Source: Rhinopomastus cyanomelas
Lineage: Eukaryota; Chordata; Aves; Bucerotiformes; Rhinopomastidae
NCBI GenBank assembly: GCA_013400115.1
Contig: VXBP01002224.1
Coordinates: 622,110-686,109, forward strand
Direction of reading: 5' to 3'
DNA length: 64,000 nt
Part shown: positions 13,301 through 25,500 of the stretch, in pieces
How the letters are laid out: the number at the start of each line of letters is the position of its first letter
Numbering within the stretch: the first letter of the stretch is position 1
The notes under the pieces: generated by a model
Told to the model about the DNA's origin: nothing
Database searches by the model: none
Seen by the model: only the letters and a program-made list of their open reading frames with translations
Program-made: the position numbers and the translations under genes

Positions 13301-16300
13301 TCATTCCTCAGCAAAGAGGATGAGGTTACCCAAATCTAACTCAGACTCCAGTAACAGCAAAGGTGCAATGCTGTTAGTCATAATCACTTCACTCCGGCAA
13401 TCCTGTCAGCTTTCCCCTCTACATGAAATGTTTTCTTGGTTAATAACCTTAATAACCATTAAACTATTTTGGAACAGGCTGTGGAAACTCTTCATTCAAG
13501 AGAATCTATTAAAAAATTCTACCCATTGGGTTGGGATCTCCTTATGCTGGGAAAAATAAGGAAAAAATTGCCCAAAGCTCTTCACCCACACTCACTTAAA
13601 AAAAATAAAAGATAAAAGCTCCCACAACAAAGCTCTTTACAGGTCCTTGTGACACTCATGGTGTGGGATGACGCTAAGAAGTAGTCAAGCATTTAAGGAT
13701 TCCCAGGTAATACCTCACATGTCTATTTACTGTTAATCAGTGTTTCAGGGATGAGGGGAGACTAGATCCTAAAATGGTCAAAATGACTGACCACGGCTGG
13801 GAAGCACTGCTCTGCTTTCAGATGTGCTCATCAGAATGCTCTTCCTTGGTACCTTCATCTTGAAACAAATGGCCCTGGCACAGCAAATCCTAACAAGTGG
13901 TTACAACTGGGTACTTCTCTGATCAGCCAGCTGGAATGCCAGTCAGCTGGGGGAAAAAATGTAAGGGGCCACTGACCAAAAGTATCCCTTTTCCTGAGAG
14001 GGAATTATAGGTCTTCTCTGCAGGTCATCCGTGGAGAAAGGGCAAGAGCCACGTGGTCTCGCTGCTAAACACACACTTTAGGAAAAAACTGAGGGAGACA
14101 GTGTCCTTGCTCCAACTGGTGATGGAAATATTTAGGAGGTTTCTCAATCTTTTAGGACAAATGACTTGTCCATAACTAGATAAGAATGCCTGTGGAGATA
14201 ACAGACTACTGCAACCCACCAACAAAACCATTCCTCATAGTGACCTCAGAGTGAAGCACTGGACCCTACCATTTACGCTCTACGCTGGCGTCTGGTCTTG
14301 ACTTTGTGATTAAATTTAGGAGACAAAAACAGAGTAGGGAACCACCTACTAACCCATGTAATTCCTGCTCACAGAATAAAGGGCTGAAATTCACAGCTAT
14401 CCTCCTCACAGCCACAGCCTACACTTCCTAGCATGGCTTAGAGGCTCACGGAAGAAACAAAGGAAAAGATTTCCATTCCGTCAACCTGTTGTATTTAACT
14501 TCCACAACACCTACAATTCTCTAGTTTGCTTTGTCTTTGTACACCTACCCCATGAGCAACATCCCACAACCTTAGCAGAGCACAACAAAAGCGTTTATAT
14601 TGACCCAAAAGCACAAGAGAGCCTTGTAAGAGCTCTTAGCAATCAGAAGAGCCAAGGTACAGTTAGCAGAAACTTCGTAGCTACATAATCTCCAAAAAGA
14701 AGTAATTTCTCCAAAAAGAAGTCATTTTCAGTTTAATTGGCAAAATAAGATATTACAACTTCAGATTACTTTGTTGACAGCCTAGCTAAGCATGTCACTG
14801 TAAACAATTACTGGAGAGAGCTTAGGTTTTTCTAAACCTGAACTTTAGTAGCATCCCATTGAAAATTCAGTGTCTGGCAAACTTTTCATGGTCACACTGT
14901 GACCAGAGGCTGTCTGGGGATCAAAAAGACTTCTCAAACCTCCTGCCAGACACTGTCAGAGATTGGTCCCTCTGCTGCACTCCTGCTCTAACTCAAAGGC
15001 TTTGCGCTGATAAAAACACCCAAACCAACCCTTTTTCCAAAAGTTGTTGTCTATAAACAGTGATAGCACAGTTGTGTTTTCCAGTAAAGTATCATGAGAT
15101 ATCAATATTGAGCTCCAGGAGCCAACAATAAAAAATGCCCACCAGAGTTCTCATTTTTAATATTTGCTACCAAGACTAATACCACTGCCTGTCTTTCAGG
15201 GACAAATAGTCTCTCCACCCTTCTTGGAGGAGCCTTACTTCCTGAGCAGTTTCATTAGCTTCGCGAGTTTTTAGTGTTATTAACAATAGTCATAAAAGCT
15301 ACATATCTCTCATCTCCAAGAAACTTGTTCTTGCTACTTGGTACTGCTGCCAGATGTGGGCACAGTGAAAAGGCTACTTGGGCTGCTTTTTGGAGACAAC
15401 TTGGCTCCAAGTTATTTAATACATTCATTTCAGAGTGAGCTGTTACTTGCAGTAACATTTCAGAATGTTAAAACCTCCCCAAAAATCAAGCAGCTGCATA
15501 AAAGAAAAAAAGATTGACATTTTTATTAAAGGTAAAAGTGTAGATTATATTCACTGAGGGAAGAAGTACCATTGCTAAGCTTAGGGGCTGTGACTGATGG
15601 CACTACTACTGAATTTGAGCAGAGTGCTCTGCCGACGGATCTCACCTCCACAGCATTAAATAACCAGGAACAAGACCTACCATTTCCAGAACTGAGACCA
15701 TAAGATAATGTCACAGACAGCAGAGGCACAACAGCCCTTTCATGTGAAATTCTGTAGAAAGTAGATCTCTTCCACAAACAAAAGGGAAAAAAAAGAAAAT
15801 TAAAAGTTACAGCTGACCCAATGGAATCATGAAACAATGTCTGAGTTCACAGGACTTACTCTTCCTTTCAGTGCAACCTTTAACAAAACAAAAGCTGTTT
15901 GGGTTTGCAAAAATGCTCTTTGTCTTGCTTTGAAATACTTGGCTCCTCTGAAATATCAGCATTAACCTCGGCGTTTTGCACCTGCAGAACACTCTACCTT
16001 GCACATGAAAGCAAATCACTTCTGTGGTCATGAAATCCTCTTCAAGTCCATACTTTGTTTACAAGACATCCCCCTTGCTTTCTTTTAAACACTTTCATGA
16101 ATTATTCTTGGTACCTGCAACAGCATTTGCTGAAACCCTTCTACACACAGTCCACAGCAGTGGTGTTTCAGTGCTCAGCGTGTCCTAACCCTGCTTTGGA
16201 AATTAATCCTCCATTCAAAAATTCCACTCAACATTGCCATTTCTTTTATTGCATTTGTCAACTTAGCAACCAATTTGTAAGGAGATAAAGCTGAAACATC

Positions 16301-16517
16301 ATTACTGGATTATGTGCCAAAACTGTGAAAAATGAGAAGTAAATCAGTACGTCCACACTAAAGCCAGAAGCGGAACATGAAAAACTCTTCTCATTTTTGT
16401 ACCTTTAAATAGAATCCTTGCATCTTTCTCCAAAGTGCACTCTGCTGACTGCTGTTAGAGACAAAGCACTGCATCACATGGAGACAGTGTGATCTGAGAG
16501 CAGTTCTTGCTGTCATT
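10382..16517. other. Intronic, no gene recognised
   Basis: Unique-looking AT-rich DNA with the 19-bp tandem at 14689 and an A-run near 10459. Open frames at 11156-11639 overlap on one strand in several frames and carry no motif. Confidence 0.6.
14689..14726. repeat. 19-bp tandem repeat, two copies
   Basis: TCTCCAAAAAGAAGTAATT is followed directly by the same unit with one change (GTCATT). Confidence 0.9.
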
Positions 16518-17256
16518 CAGGGAGGTTGTGGATGCCTCTCCTGTCCCTGGAAGCGTTCCAGGCCAGGTTGGATGGGGCCCTTGAGCAACCTGGTCTACTG
16601 AGATGTGTCCCTGCACACAGGGAGGTTGGAATCATAGAATCATTAGGGATTGGAAGGGACCTCGAAAGATCATCCAGTCCAATCCTCCTGACACAGCAGG
16701 ACCACCTAGACCAAGTCACACAGGAACACAAGCAGGCGGGTTTTAAACGTCTCCAGTGAAGGAGACTCCACAACCTCCCCGGGCAGCCCGTTCCAGTGCT
16801 CCGTCACCCTCACCGTGAAGAAGTTCCTTCTTATATTTATGTGGAACCTCCTATGTTCCAGCTCACACCCATTGCCCCTTGTCCTATCACTAGATGACAT
16901 TGAGAAGAGCCCGGCTCCATCCTCCTGACACCCACCCTTCAAATATTTATAGACATTAATGAAGTCACCCCTCAGTCTCCTCCAAGCTAGAGAGACCCAA
17001 CTCCCTCAGCCTCTCCTCATAAGGGAGGTGTTCCACCTCCTTCATCATCCTCATTGCCCTACGCTGGACTCCCTCCAGCAGCTCCACATCCTTCTTGAAC
17101 TGAGGGGCCCACAACTGGACACAGTACTCCAGATGCAGTCTCACCAGTGCAGAGTAGAGGGGGAGAAGAACCTCTCTTGATCTGCTGTCAACCCCCCTTC
17201 TGATCCACCCCGGGATGCTGTTGGTCCCTTCCAACCCAGACCATTCTATGACTCTA
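16518..17256 (+). mobile_element. CR1 LINE 3' fragment, split by a nested CR1
   Basis: Two plus-strand CR1 pieces flank a minus-strand CR1. The left piece (16518-16628) reads GGAGGTTGTGGATGCC, GGCCAGGTTGGATGGGGCCC and ends at GGAGGTTGGA. The right piece (about 17225-17256) resumes at TCCCTTCCAACCCAGACC and ends ATTCTATGACTCT. About 16 consensus bases between them (the ACTAGATGATCT block) are missing, so the later insertion came with a small deletion. I inferred the split from the family's usual order of blocks. Confidence 0.8.
16629..17224 (-). mobile_element. CR1 LINE, 5'-truncated, with ORF2 C-terminus
   Basis: On the minus strand this copy of about 600 bp starts in the ORF2 segment NSIPGWIRRG and continues through REVLLPLYSALVRLHLEYC, QLWAPQFKKDVELLEG and VQRRAMRMM to SLEETEG followed by a stop (coding end 16965). 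The 3' region and an ATTCTATG tail (plus-strand AATCATAGAATC at 16629) follow. The reverse-transcriptase core is absent, so it is dead. It sits inside the plus-strand CR1 of the previous entry and is therefore younger than it. Confidence 0.93.
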
Positions 17257-17283
17257 ACCACCCTGATCCTGCATAAAATATAA

Positions 17284-17345
17284 CAAAGATCAAGCATGAG
17301 ACTAGTAGGTCCCTTCCAACCTAAACTGTTCTGTGATTCTATGAA
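17284..17345 (+). mobile_element. CR1 LINE 3' tail
   Basis: A short piece reads GAGACTAGTAGGTCCCTTCC, AACCTAAACTGTTCTGTG and ends ATTCTATG. It follows the outer CR1 of the nested pair by about 30 bp. Only the tail is clear; its left edge is approximate. Confidence 0.75.
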
Positions 17346-20227
17346 ATATGTGGTAGGTTGGCTGAAGGGCCACCAGTGACAGTCTGGTTCTTCTGATTTC
17401 AGTTCAGTACCTCTAGCCTCAGTCACACTGTTGCATCATTACTTACAGAACTGCCAACCACAGCCACGTAACACACCCCAGCACACTTCAGGTGCAAGTG
17501 GAGAACTACACAGGTACATAAATGTAGTAAAAAGTCCTTCTGAGAGTCACCACTCTCAAGAACAGCAGATTTTGTTGATGACCTGAAGCCACAACAATTT
17601 AGATTTATGCAGCTTTTGCTTGAGAACAAACCCCTCCTCCGTATCAAGTTGAGATTAAAACACAAAACCCCCAATGCTGTATTTGCTATCCCATTATTCC
17701 CACCATTAGACAGGTCACAGTATCAGTTACTAGCACATTTTTGCATTTTTTGTGGATTAAGCAATCCTAAAGCACGACCAAAGCATAAGGGCTGATACCA
17801 GAGCTGCGCTTCAGAGGTGCCAGCTAAGTTTTGCTTACAGACCAGAGATCAAATTCTGCCGTTCTGAAGATTGTAAGATTTTTGCCTCTAGTTTGAGTAC
17901 AGCCAAGAACTTGCCCACTATACTGATGTCTTTTGGAATGACAGGAAAAAAGCCTTAGCCCTTAATATAAACACTACTACCACTATTTTTACTCATGTAT
18001 CCAAAAGGGAGCTGTTTTGTACCACAGAGAAAGGTAAACACAGCAGCCCAAACCCTGCCTCAGGTACACCCTCAAGCCCAATGGATTTTAATGGGTTTGA
18101 AAGACTTGTGTTTCAGTCAGAATTTGTCCCCATCAACAAATCTTTTTGTTCTTTGATTTATTTTGAAAAATAAAATGCACGTAGCTTGCCAGAAATCCCA
18201 GTGCCACTGTGTGTGGCAGAGGTCTGGTGCACTGACATCCTGATGGCCATCCTATGCTGAGACCATGGAGTTACAGCTCATGGAAAAGCGCAGCTTCACC
18301 ACACAGTTAAATTGCAGCAGTGTGCACAGCAAGCCACTTCTGCTTCAAGTTACCAAAGTAGTAGGTGTGGCTGTCCTCAACTATTTGTGGAATTTCTTAC
18401 CAAACTTTTAAGGGGGGGGGAGGAAAAAACCAAACAAAAATGGAAAGACACGGCGGAAAGTATGCCACAGTCACACACTCGCTTGTCGTGGCAGAACGCT
18501 GATCTCGACGTACCTACCTACCCATGTGGGCACGTTTGCACATTTAAAAACTTGGTATAAAACTAATGTTGTCAAATACACTTCTACACTTCAGTGTCAG
18601 CAGAGATGCGGTCCTGACAATTCATCCTGAAGAAGGAACATACTTGATCTGCCAGTGCAGAAGTATGGATATTCTTAAATCCAGGAAGATTGTAGTCAAC
18701 ATGGAACCAGGTCCTTTGCTTGTGTTTTTCTTCAAACATTAGCATAGTTTTTCCAAAACAAGATCCTTAAAAGGGTTTGATTTGCTGATCAGTTACTGAG
18801 GTTATTTGTCTGATTAAATTTTATTCAAGATAACAGAACCTCAAACTGAAAGACAGAAAGCAATGGTAAATGTGTAACTTTAAAAATACATTGTCCTTTA
18901 GTGGCAAGTAAGATGAAGCCTCATAAAGTTTCCACCACATCGCAGTAGGGAGCTAAAGGTCATTGCTAACTCAAAGTTAAAAACAATGGGAAGTAGAGGA
19001 TGTCATTCCTTCTTATTTGCCCAGTGATTCTGTGTTTTCTTTGTATGGATTTACTTAGGAAATGAGGAGATCTAAAACACAATGATTTCAAGGTTACGAT
19101 TTTCCCCTTAATATCAGAAATACTTTTGCATTGCTCTGAAAAATGTTTGAATTACAAAGGAAAATGTCTCTAACTTGAAAAGGTTTGATGTTTTTGAGCA
19201 TCTTTGAAGAGTCCTGTGCAACTTCCAAATTAACGTGCAAAATAATTCTGCTCTTGCAAAGAGTGGATACTCATTTCCAGTTGAGAACCAGACATGATTT
19301 AAAAACTTATTATTTAATAAACAGATGCATTTCTATCCTGATCAATTAAAAAACTGAAATATTGTCTATCTAGTTCATTCAAGAATTAAAGATATATTCT
19401 GGCTAACAAAAATACTGTGTCTTTACACCACCAAAAAGATGTAATCCTAACATCTAGGGATCTAGTGGCCTTAAGAAAGATTTTAAGAACCTAAGTGGTG
19501 CTGGATGCCACAATCTTTTTCAAATCAGAGCTCTTCAAGAATATCGCTTTTTGGTGTCCTTGAAAACTTAAAAAATCTGACTCCGGGCAATAAAACTGTT
19601 TAACGTGTCACACACACTAAAGATACTCAATTTGCATCTTGCCATCATGTGGCAATTTAAATTATGGCTGACTGAAGATACCAGATTATTTTACCCAGCA
19701 GATGGACAGCAATGTCAGAAGGAGAAGTGAATTTCTCGTGCACCTGTATTGGATGCACAGCAAATGAAACAGTGCATCACAGCGAGCACTGCGCTTTGCG
19801 CATGAAATCATGCTCCGTGTGCCATCTCGGAAGCGCTGCTAACAGTGTTTTCATTCCATCCACGGCTGGTAAAGCAGTTTACAATGTGAGCACATTATAT
19901 CCCCACACCCCACCAAAACAGAACACAATGCTAAATTGTTCTTCATGTGCAGGTGCTTCTGTGGTCCCCTGACTAAACAACAGTTTACTAAAGCTTGTAT
20001 TGAAACATTTCATCTGCTCATTATCAGATTTGCTTTAGGTTTCTTCCACTGTTTGCTGAGAGCTAATAAGAGCTTTAGGTGACCATATGTCCAAACATTT
20101 ATTTCCTCTTTGAGAGCTTATCTGAAAGTCAGTTGGCATTCCAACTGCTAAAAAAGTGGAACATTTTCAGTGTATTGTCACTTACTGCTTAAGAAATCCA
20201 GTTCTGAAGTCTCTTCTCAAAGGCAAT
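17346..20227. other. Intronic, no gene recognised
   Basis: AT-rich and apparently unique sequence with a G-run near 18412-18421. No repeat family or exon identified. Confidence 0.6.
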
Positions 20228-20776
20228 AGCGGGGTGGATCATGAATGGGTTACAGGACAGAAGCCAGAGGGCAGCAGTCAATGGGACAGAGTCTAGTTGG
20301 AGGCCTGTATCAAGTGGAGTGCCCCAGGGGTCAGTGCTGGGACCAGTCCTGTTCAATCTAGTCATTGATGACTTGGATGAGGGATTGGCATGCACTGTCA
20401 GCAAGTTTGCTGGTGACACAAAGCTGGGTGGTGTCGCCGACACCCCAGCAGACTGTGCTGCCATTCAGCGAGACCTGGACAGGCTGGAGAGCTGGGCAGA
20501 GAGATATCAGTACAGGTTGGGGACTGACCTGCTGGAGAGCAGTGCAGGAGAAAGAGACCTGGGGGTCCTGGTGGACAGCAGAATGACCATGAGCCAGCAA
20601 TGTGCTCTTGTGGCCAAGAACGCCAACAGCATCCTGGGGTGGATCAGATGGTTAGCAGACAGAGAGAGTGTCTTCTCCTCTACTCTGGCCTGGTGAGACC
20701 ACATCTGAAAGATCATCTTGCACTAGATGATCTTTCGAGGTCCCTTCTGATCTCTAATGCTTTGTGATTCTCTGAC
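20228..20776 (+). mobile_element. CR1 LINE, 5'-truncated and internally deleted RT fragment
   Basis: Plus-strand CR1 carrying the second half of the reverse transcriptase. It holds the VPQGSVLGPVLFNLVIDDLD block and the thumb-side LESWA and QYRLGTDLLESS segments. The catalytic box reads FAGDT (20406-20420), so the first catalytic Asp of F/YADDT is lost. Compared with the copy at 20878-21957, about 21 codons are missing after LESWA. The frame then breaks after GWIR, and the 3' half is missing up to a final tail (20710-20776) with GATGATCTTTCGAGG and a decayed CTTTGTGATTCTCTG end. Confidence 0.93.
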
Positions 20777-20877
20777 AAGTGAAAAAAAAGCTTCATTCAT
20801 TAACGGAAGTAAAACAGCAATTGTATCATTTTGTCAGCATCAACTGTTGAATATAACAATTTAAACAGATGTTAATC

Positions 20878-21957
20878 ATAGAATAATAGAATCATTAGGG
20901 ATTGGAAGGGACCTCGAAAGATCATCATCCAATCCCCCTGACACAGCAGGATCACCTAGACCAAGTCACACAGGAACACATACAGGTGGGTCTTAAACGT
21001 CTCCAGTGAAGGAGACTCCACAACCACCCTGGGCAGCCTGTTCCAGTGCTCCGTCACGCTCATATTTATGTGGAACCTCCTATGTTCCAGCTTACAACCA
21101 CTGCCCCGGTCCTATCACTAGATGACACTGAGAAGAGCCTGGCTCCATCGTCCTGACACCCACCCCTCATGTATTTATAGACATCCTAAAGGTCACCCCT
21201 CAGTCTTCTCCAGGCTAAAGAGACCCAACTCCCTCAGCCTCTTCTCATAAGGGAGGTGCTCCACTGCCTTCATCATCCTCATTGCCCTACGCTGGACACA
21301 CTCCAGCAGCTCCACATCCCTCTTGAACTGAGGAGCCCAGAACTGGACACAATACTCCAGATGTGGTCTCAACAGGGCAGAGTCGAGAGGGAGAAGAACC
21401 TCTCTTGATCTACTAACCAGCCCTCTTCTGATCCACCCCACAATGCTGTTGGCCCTCTTGGCCACAAGAGCGTACTGCTGGTTCATGGTCATCCTGCTGT
21501 CCACCAGGACCCCCAGGTCCCTTCCTCCTACACTGCTCTCCAACAGGACAGTCCCCAGCCTATACTGGTACCTGGGGTTGTGCTTGCCCAGATCCCAGAC
21601 TCTACACTTACCCTTGTTATACTTCATTAAATTTCTCCCTGCCCAGCTCTCCAGCCTGTCCAGGTCTCGCTGAATGGCAGCACAGTCTGCTGGGGTGTTG
21701 GCGACACCACCCAGCTTTGTGTCGTCAGCAAACTTGCTGACAGTGCACCCTAATCTCTCATCCAAGTCATCAATGACTAGATTGAACAGGGCAGGTCCCA
21801 GCACCTATCCCTGGGGCACTCCATTAGATACAGGCCTCCAACTAGACTCTGTCCCATTAACCACTACTCTCTGCTTTCTGTCCTGGAGCCAGTTCACAAT
21901 CCGCCTCACTACCCGATCACCTAGATCACACTGCCTCAGTTTGGCTGCGAGAATAAC
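20878..21957 (-). mobile_element. CR1 LINE, longest copy in the window (RT to 3' tail)
   Basis: This copy of about 1.08 kb runs on the minus strand from an RT segment before NGVPQG to the 3' tail. It includes an intact catalytic FADDTK box (GACGAC complementary to 21721-21726), then LESWAGRNLMKYNKGKCRV, QYRLGTVLLESS, VLVDSRMTMNQQ, GWIRRGLVSRSREVLLPLDS and VQRRAMRMMKAVEHLPYEKR, stopping after EKTEG at 21193. A TAG replaces the Ser codon in PQGSVLG near 21805, so the enzyme is broken even here. There is no endonuclease domain and no ORF1. It lies about 100 bp from the opposed copy at 20228-20776. Confidence 0.95.
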
Positions 21958-22165
21958 TCTCTTTCAGATACCTTTCATTTTCTGAACACGAGGAACAGAT
22001 ATCAAAGCATGCAGTAAGAGAAGCAAAACAATTTCCAAAGTGTTTTTTCTGAGTTTCAAATAAACTATAACCAGCTTTCCATATTCACATGGATCACAAG
22101 TATCTTCTAATCGAAAAGTCACCGAACATGAAGGATCTGCAAGTAAGCGTAACCACTTCACCATT

Positions 22166-22541
22166 TCACAGTATCACAGTAATGATAAGGTTGGAAAAGA
22201 CCTTAAAGATCACCCAGTCCAACCTAAATCCAAATAAACCCAGTAATCCTAACATCTAACATCCAGATCATGCCACTCAGCACCTCATCCAGCCTAACCT
22301 TGAACACCTCCAGGGACGGCGACTCAACCACCTCTGTGGGCAGTCCATTCCAAAACCAGATCACTCTTTCAGTGAAAAATCTTTTCCTAATGTCAAGTCT
22401 AAACTTCCCCTGATGGAGCTTTAGACTATGACCTCTTGTCCTGTCTCCAGTGGCCAGGGAGAAAAGACCGACCCCGCTTGACTACAACCACTCTTTAGAT
22501 AGTTATAGACAGCGATAAGGTCACCCCTGAGCCTCATAAAG
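22166..22541 (-). mobile_element. CR1 LINE 3' fragment, older subfamily
   Basis: Plus-strand reading begins TCACAGTATCACAG, the tail in reverse, then GGTTGGAAAAGACCTTAAAG, CCAGTCCAACC, CACCTCCAGGGACGGCGACTC, CCACCTCTGTGGGCAG, CCATTCCA and later GACCTCTTGTCCTGTC and AAGGTCACCCCTGAGCCTC. These are the C-terminal ORF2 and 3' UTR blocks of a CR1 subfamily distinct from the neighbours at 20878. No open frame is kept. It lies about 210 bp beyond the 5' end of the 20878 copy. Confidence 0.92.
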
Positions 22542-25500
22542 ATATTTCATATCTTTAATTTACATTTAGGTTTAGCAATTTGGATGTAAAATCTTAAATG
22601 TGGGCACCTTAGATAGCAAGGCAAGGCCGGTACCTTGCACTGGAATTTCACACTACATGTCATATGGGGATTGGTAGAAAGGGAAGGGCAACTAATAAGT
22701 GAATCACCTCCCATTTGTCTGCCTGGCTTGTAAGTGTATTCTATAGCTAGAAGATTTCACACTGAGGATATTCTTACACTTCAATCTGAGACAGACAATT
22801 CAGAATAAAAATGGTACAGTAAACTAAACACCTAGGACTGCAGAAAGAAAGGCTCGTTTTTACTACTTCCTCTAGTGACACATACAGGTGGCAGAGAAGG
22901 AAAAAGCTTAGAAATGAACTACCTAAAAATCACCAGGAGAGAGGCATAAAGAAGGCTCACACCAGCGGCCCGAACAACAATGCGAAGAGCAGGAAAAAAA
23001 CAGGTAAAAAAAAATCAGTGTCTTGCATCTAGCACATTCATTTAGAGCTGAAAGGAGCTTCAGTGAAGTACTCCAAGAGTAAGTGCTCCAAAAAGTCATG
23101 GTCTCAGTCGCACAAGGAACTGACCTCAGATGGAACATTTCGGGTTGAGTTGGTGTGGTACCGCTCCCGGCCATACAAATCAACGCTGTAAAAATCAAGA
23201 GAACAGCTTATGCAGGCTCAGCACTGTAGCTACCTATATGCTGTGAGTGGTTTACAGTTTGGGGTTTTATTTTCAGTTTACATTACAAACAACAGGAAAT
23301 GAAAAGATTAAAAAAAGGAAAATAAATATGAACTGTGTTCACACCAGTTTGTTTCATACCAATTAAATACCAGACTCCCATTCCCTGGAGAAAAAAGGTT
23401 CATGCCTTGCAAAAACGGCATAAAAAACATCAGCCTGAATGTTTGGAACCATCGAGAGTGAGAAAAGTGTGCAACTCAGCATGGGAAAGATCCTCTCACT
23501 AGGAGCAAGGATCTCTGTACACAAGGGCTGACATCAGTGGAAGTAGGAGGGAAATTGTGATGGAAGGTTTGTGGGGAAAAATTATTAGGGACACTTTCAG
23601 TGGGAACAGGGAGGTATCAAGAGAGGGTGGATGGCCTCTGTGGAAGCATGGACAGTATGTGTAGGAGTTTCAAAGGGAGGGAGGGCTTGTGTGTTCCAAC
23701 GGGAAGGAATTACCAGACAGACAGGAAAAGAGCTGACAGCTTTACGGACTAAATCATGTGCTATTAAACGCTGAAAAGGGATCCACTTTGGCACTGCAGG
23801 TACAAGTCCAAGAGACAGCCTTCTATACACAGAATTGTGCAGCTACTGGTTTGCAGGGGCTGTAAAATTCTCAGGCAGTTTCACAAGGTTTGAATTAAGA
23901 AAATTTACCAGCTGTAGGACCATGGATTGAAGCCAGCTGTCCCGTATCAGCTGATAAATGAAAAGGCAATTTCACATTTAGCCCTGCTGGCTTAGGACTA
24001 CTTTTAATTTAAAATAAAAGCAGCCTGGATTTACTCACTGATCCCCTTGCACACAAATGCACGTATTTGTGTGATAAATATACACGACAGGGAATGTTAC
24101 ACAAGAGGAAGGAATCTCACATACATAAAAGAATGACAGGGCAAAACAATCATGAAAAGTATGTGCTGCAGTGTCCATTAGTGCATCACAGAAGAGCAAC
24201 AAACACACGTGATGTTGGAACAGCATATGCTCACGAACACCCAAGTCAATTGTAAATAAATGCCACTGAAGCTCTTACCCCATGCCAGCAGGCACTGTAC
24301 GTGCCCTACAGATCACACAGAGGTGGCATCCTAAAGGTATTTAAGCAGTTTTCTATAAAGCCACGTACCTTTACCTCAAATTCAACACACAAGTGTCGCA
24401 ATAAAAATATTACTAATATGTACCAAAAAGACAGGCTATCACAACCCTCCACTTTCCTGAGATTTTCAGAACTAATAAAAATACCAGGAAGAGTCACCGT
24501 TACAACAGTACTGGCTGAGCATAACTTGCTATTCATAACATAGCACTGGATAATCAAGCCTCAGTCACTGTGACTGCATCTAAATCTTTCTTATCTTTCT
24601 CTGAGAAAAGTACAGAGTGTGTACTTTTCACTTTGCAGTGACACTGTGCAGTCAATATATCAAAAAATTAAGGGAAGGGTTTTCGTGGCTGGTTTGCTTC
24701 TTTTTTTTTTTTTAACAGCACTTATTCCAAGTTGTTCTTAAGTTTTCAAAGAAAAGCCATGTATGAAATTACTAATTAAGGAGGAAAATCAGGTGCCATG
24801 ACCACATACAATGTACAAAAAGGATTCCTCCATTTCTCATGCACTGTCACCATATTCATACATACCAGAAATAGGTATTACAGCATTTGATCTCTGCACA
24901 CAGCACACACTTTCAGGACTGCTCTACAAATTTGCCATGGATAAACTTAGATAGTTCCTCATTAGAAAAAAATAGGTAACCTTTTTAGCTAGTTTGTAAA
25001 TTGATGCAAATCACAAATTAAAATATGGCCACACCACACATCCAGAAAATGATTCTCTGCTAGTGTTTTACAAGAAGAAAGTAGTAAGACAAACGTAAAG
25101 CCAGAATAGGTCTGAGTGCTAATTATCAATAATATTTATATAAAGTCATCTTGCAGTTAGCATGGGTTATTTCTTTCTATGACACTTCCTGACTTGGAAA
25201 ATATATAGACAAACTGATTCAATAAAAGTTACTGCACTATTTTAATAAACTTAACCCTAATACCAGCAGAAGGGAATAGATGAGTGAGTTACACATAGGC
25301 CAAGGTTTTTTTCCTAGCTTTCACCAAGGACTTTCTCAGCTTTAATCTGTGAATACACAACAAAAGAATGTGAATGAATTTCAACTAAAGTGCCCTGAAA
25401 CCAAGTGAAAATGCCATTCAAGCAGGTTACTAGCTATTCACACAGATTCCAATGACACCATCGTTGGCCAAAGTACAAGAGGTTCATCGCATACTCTGAA

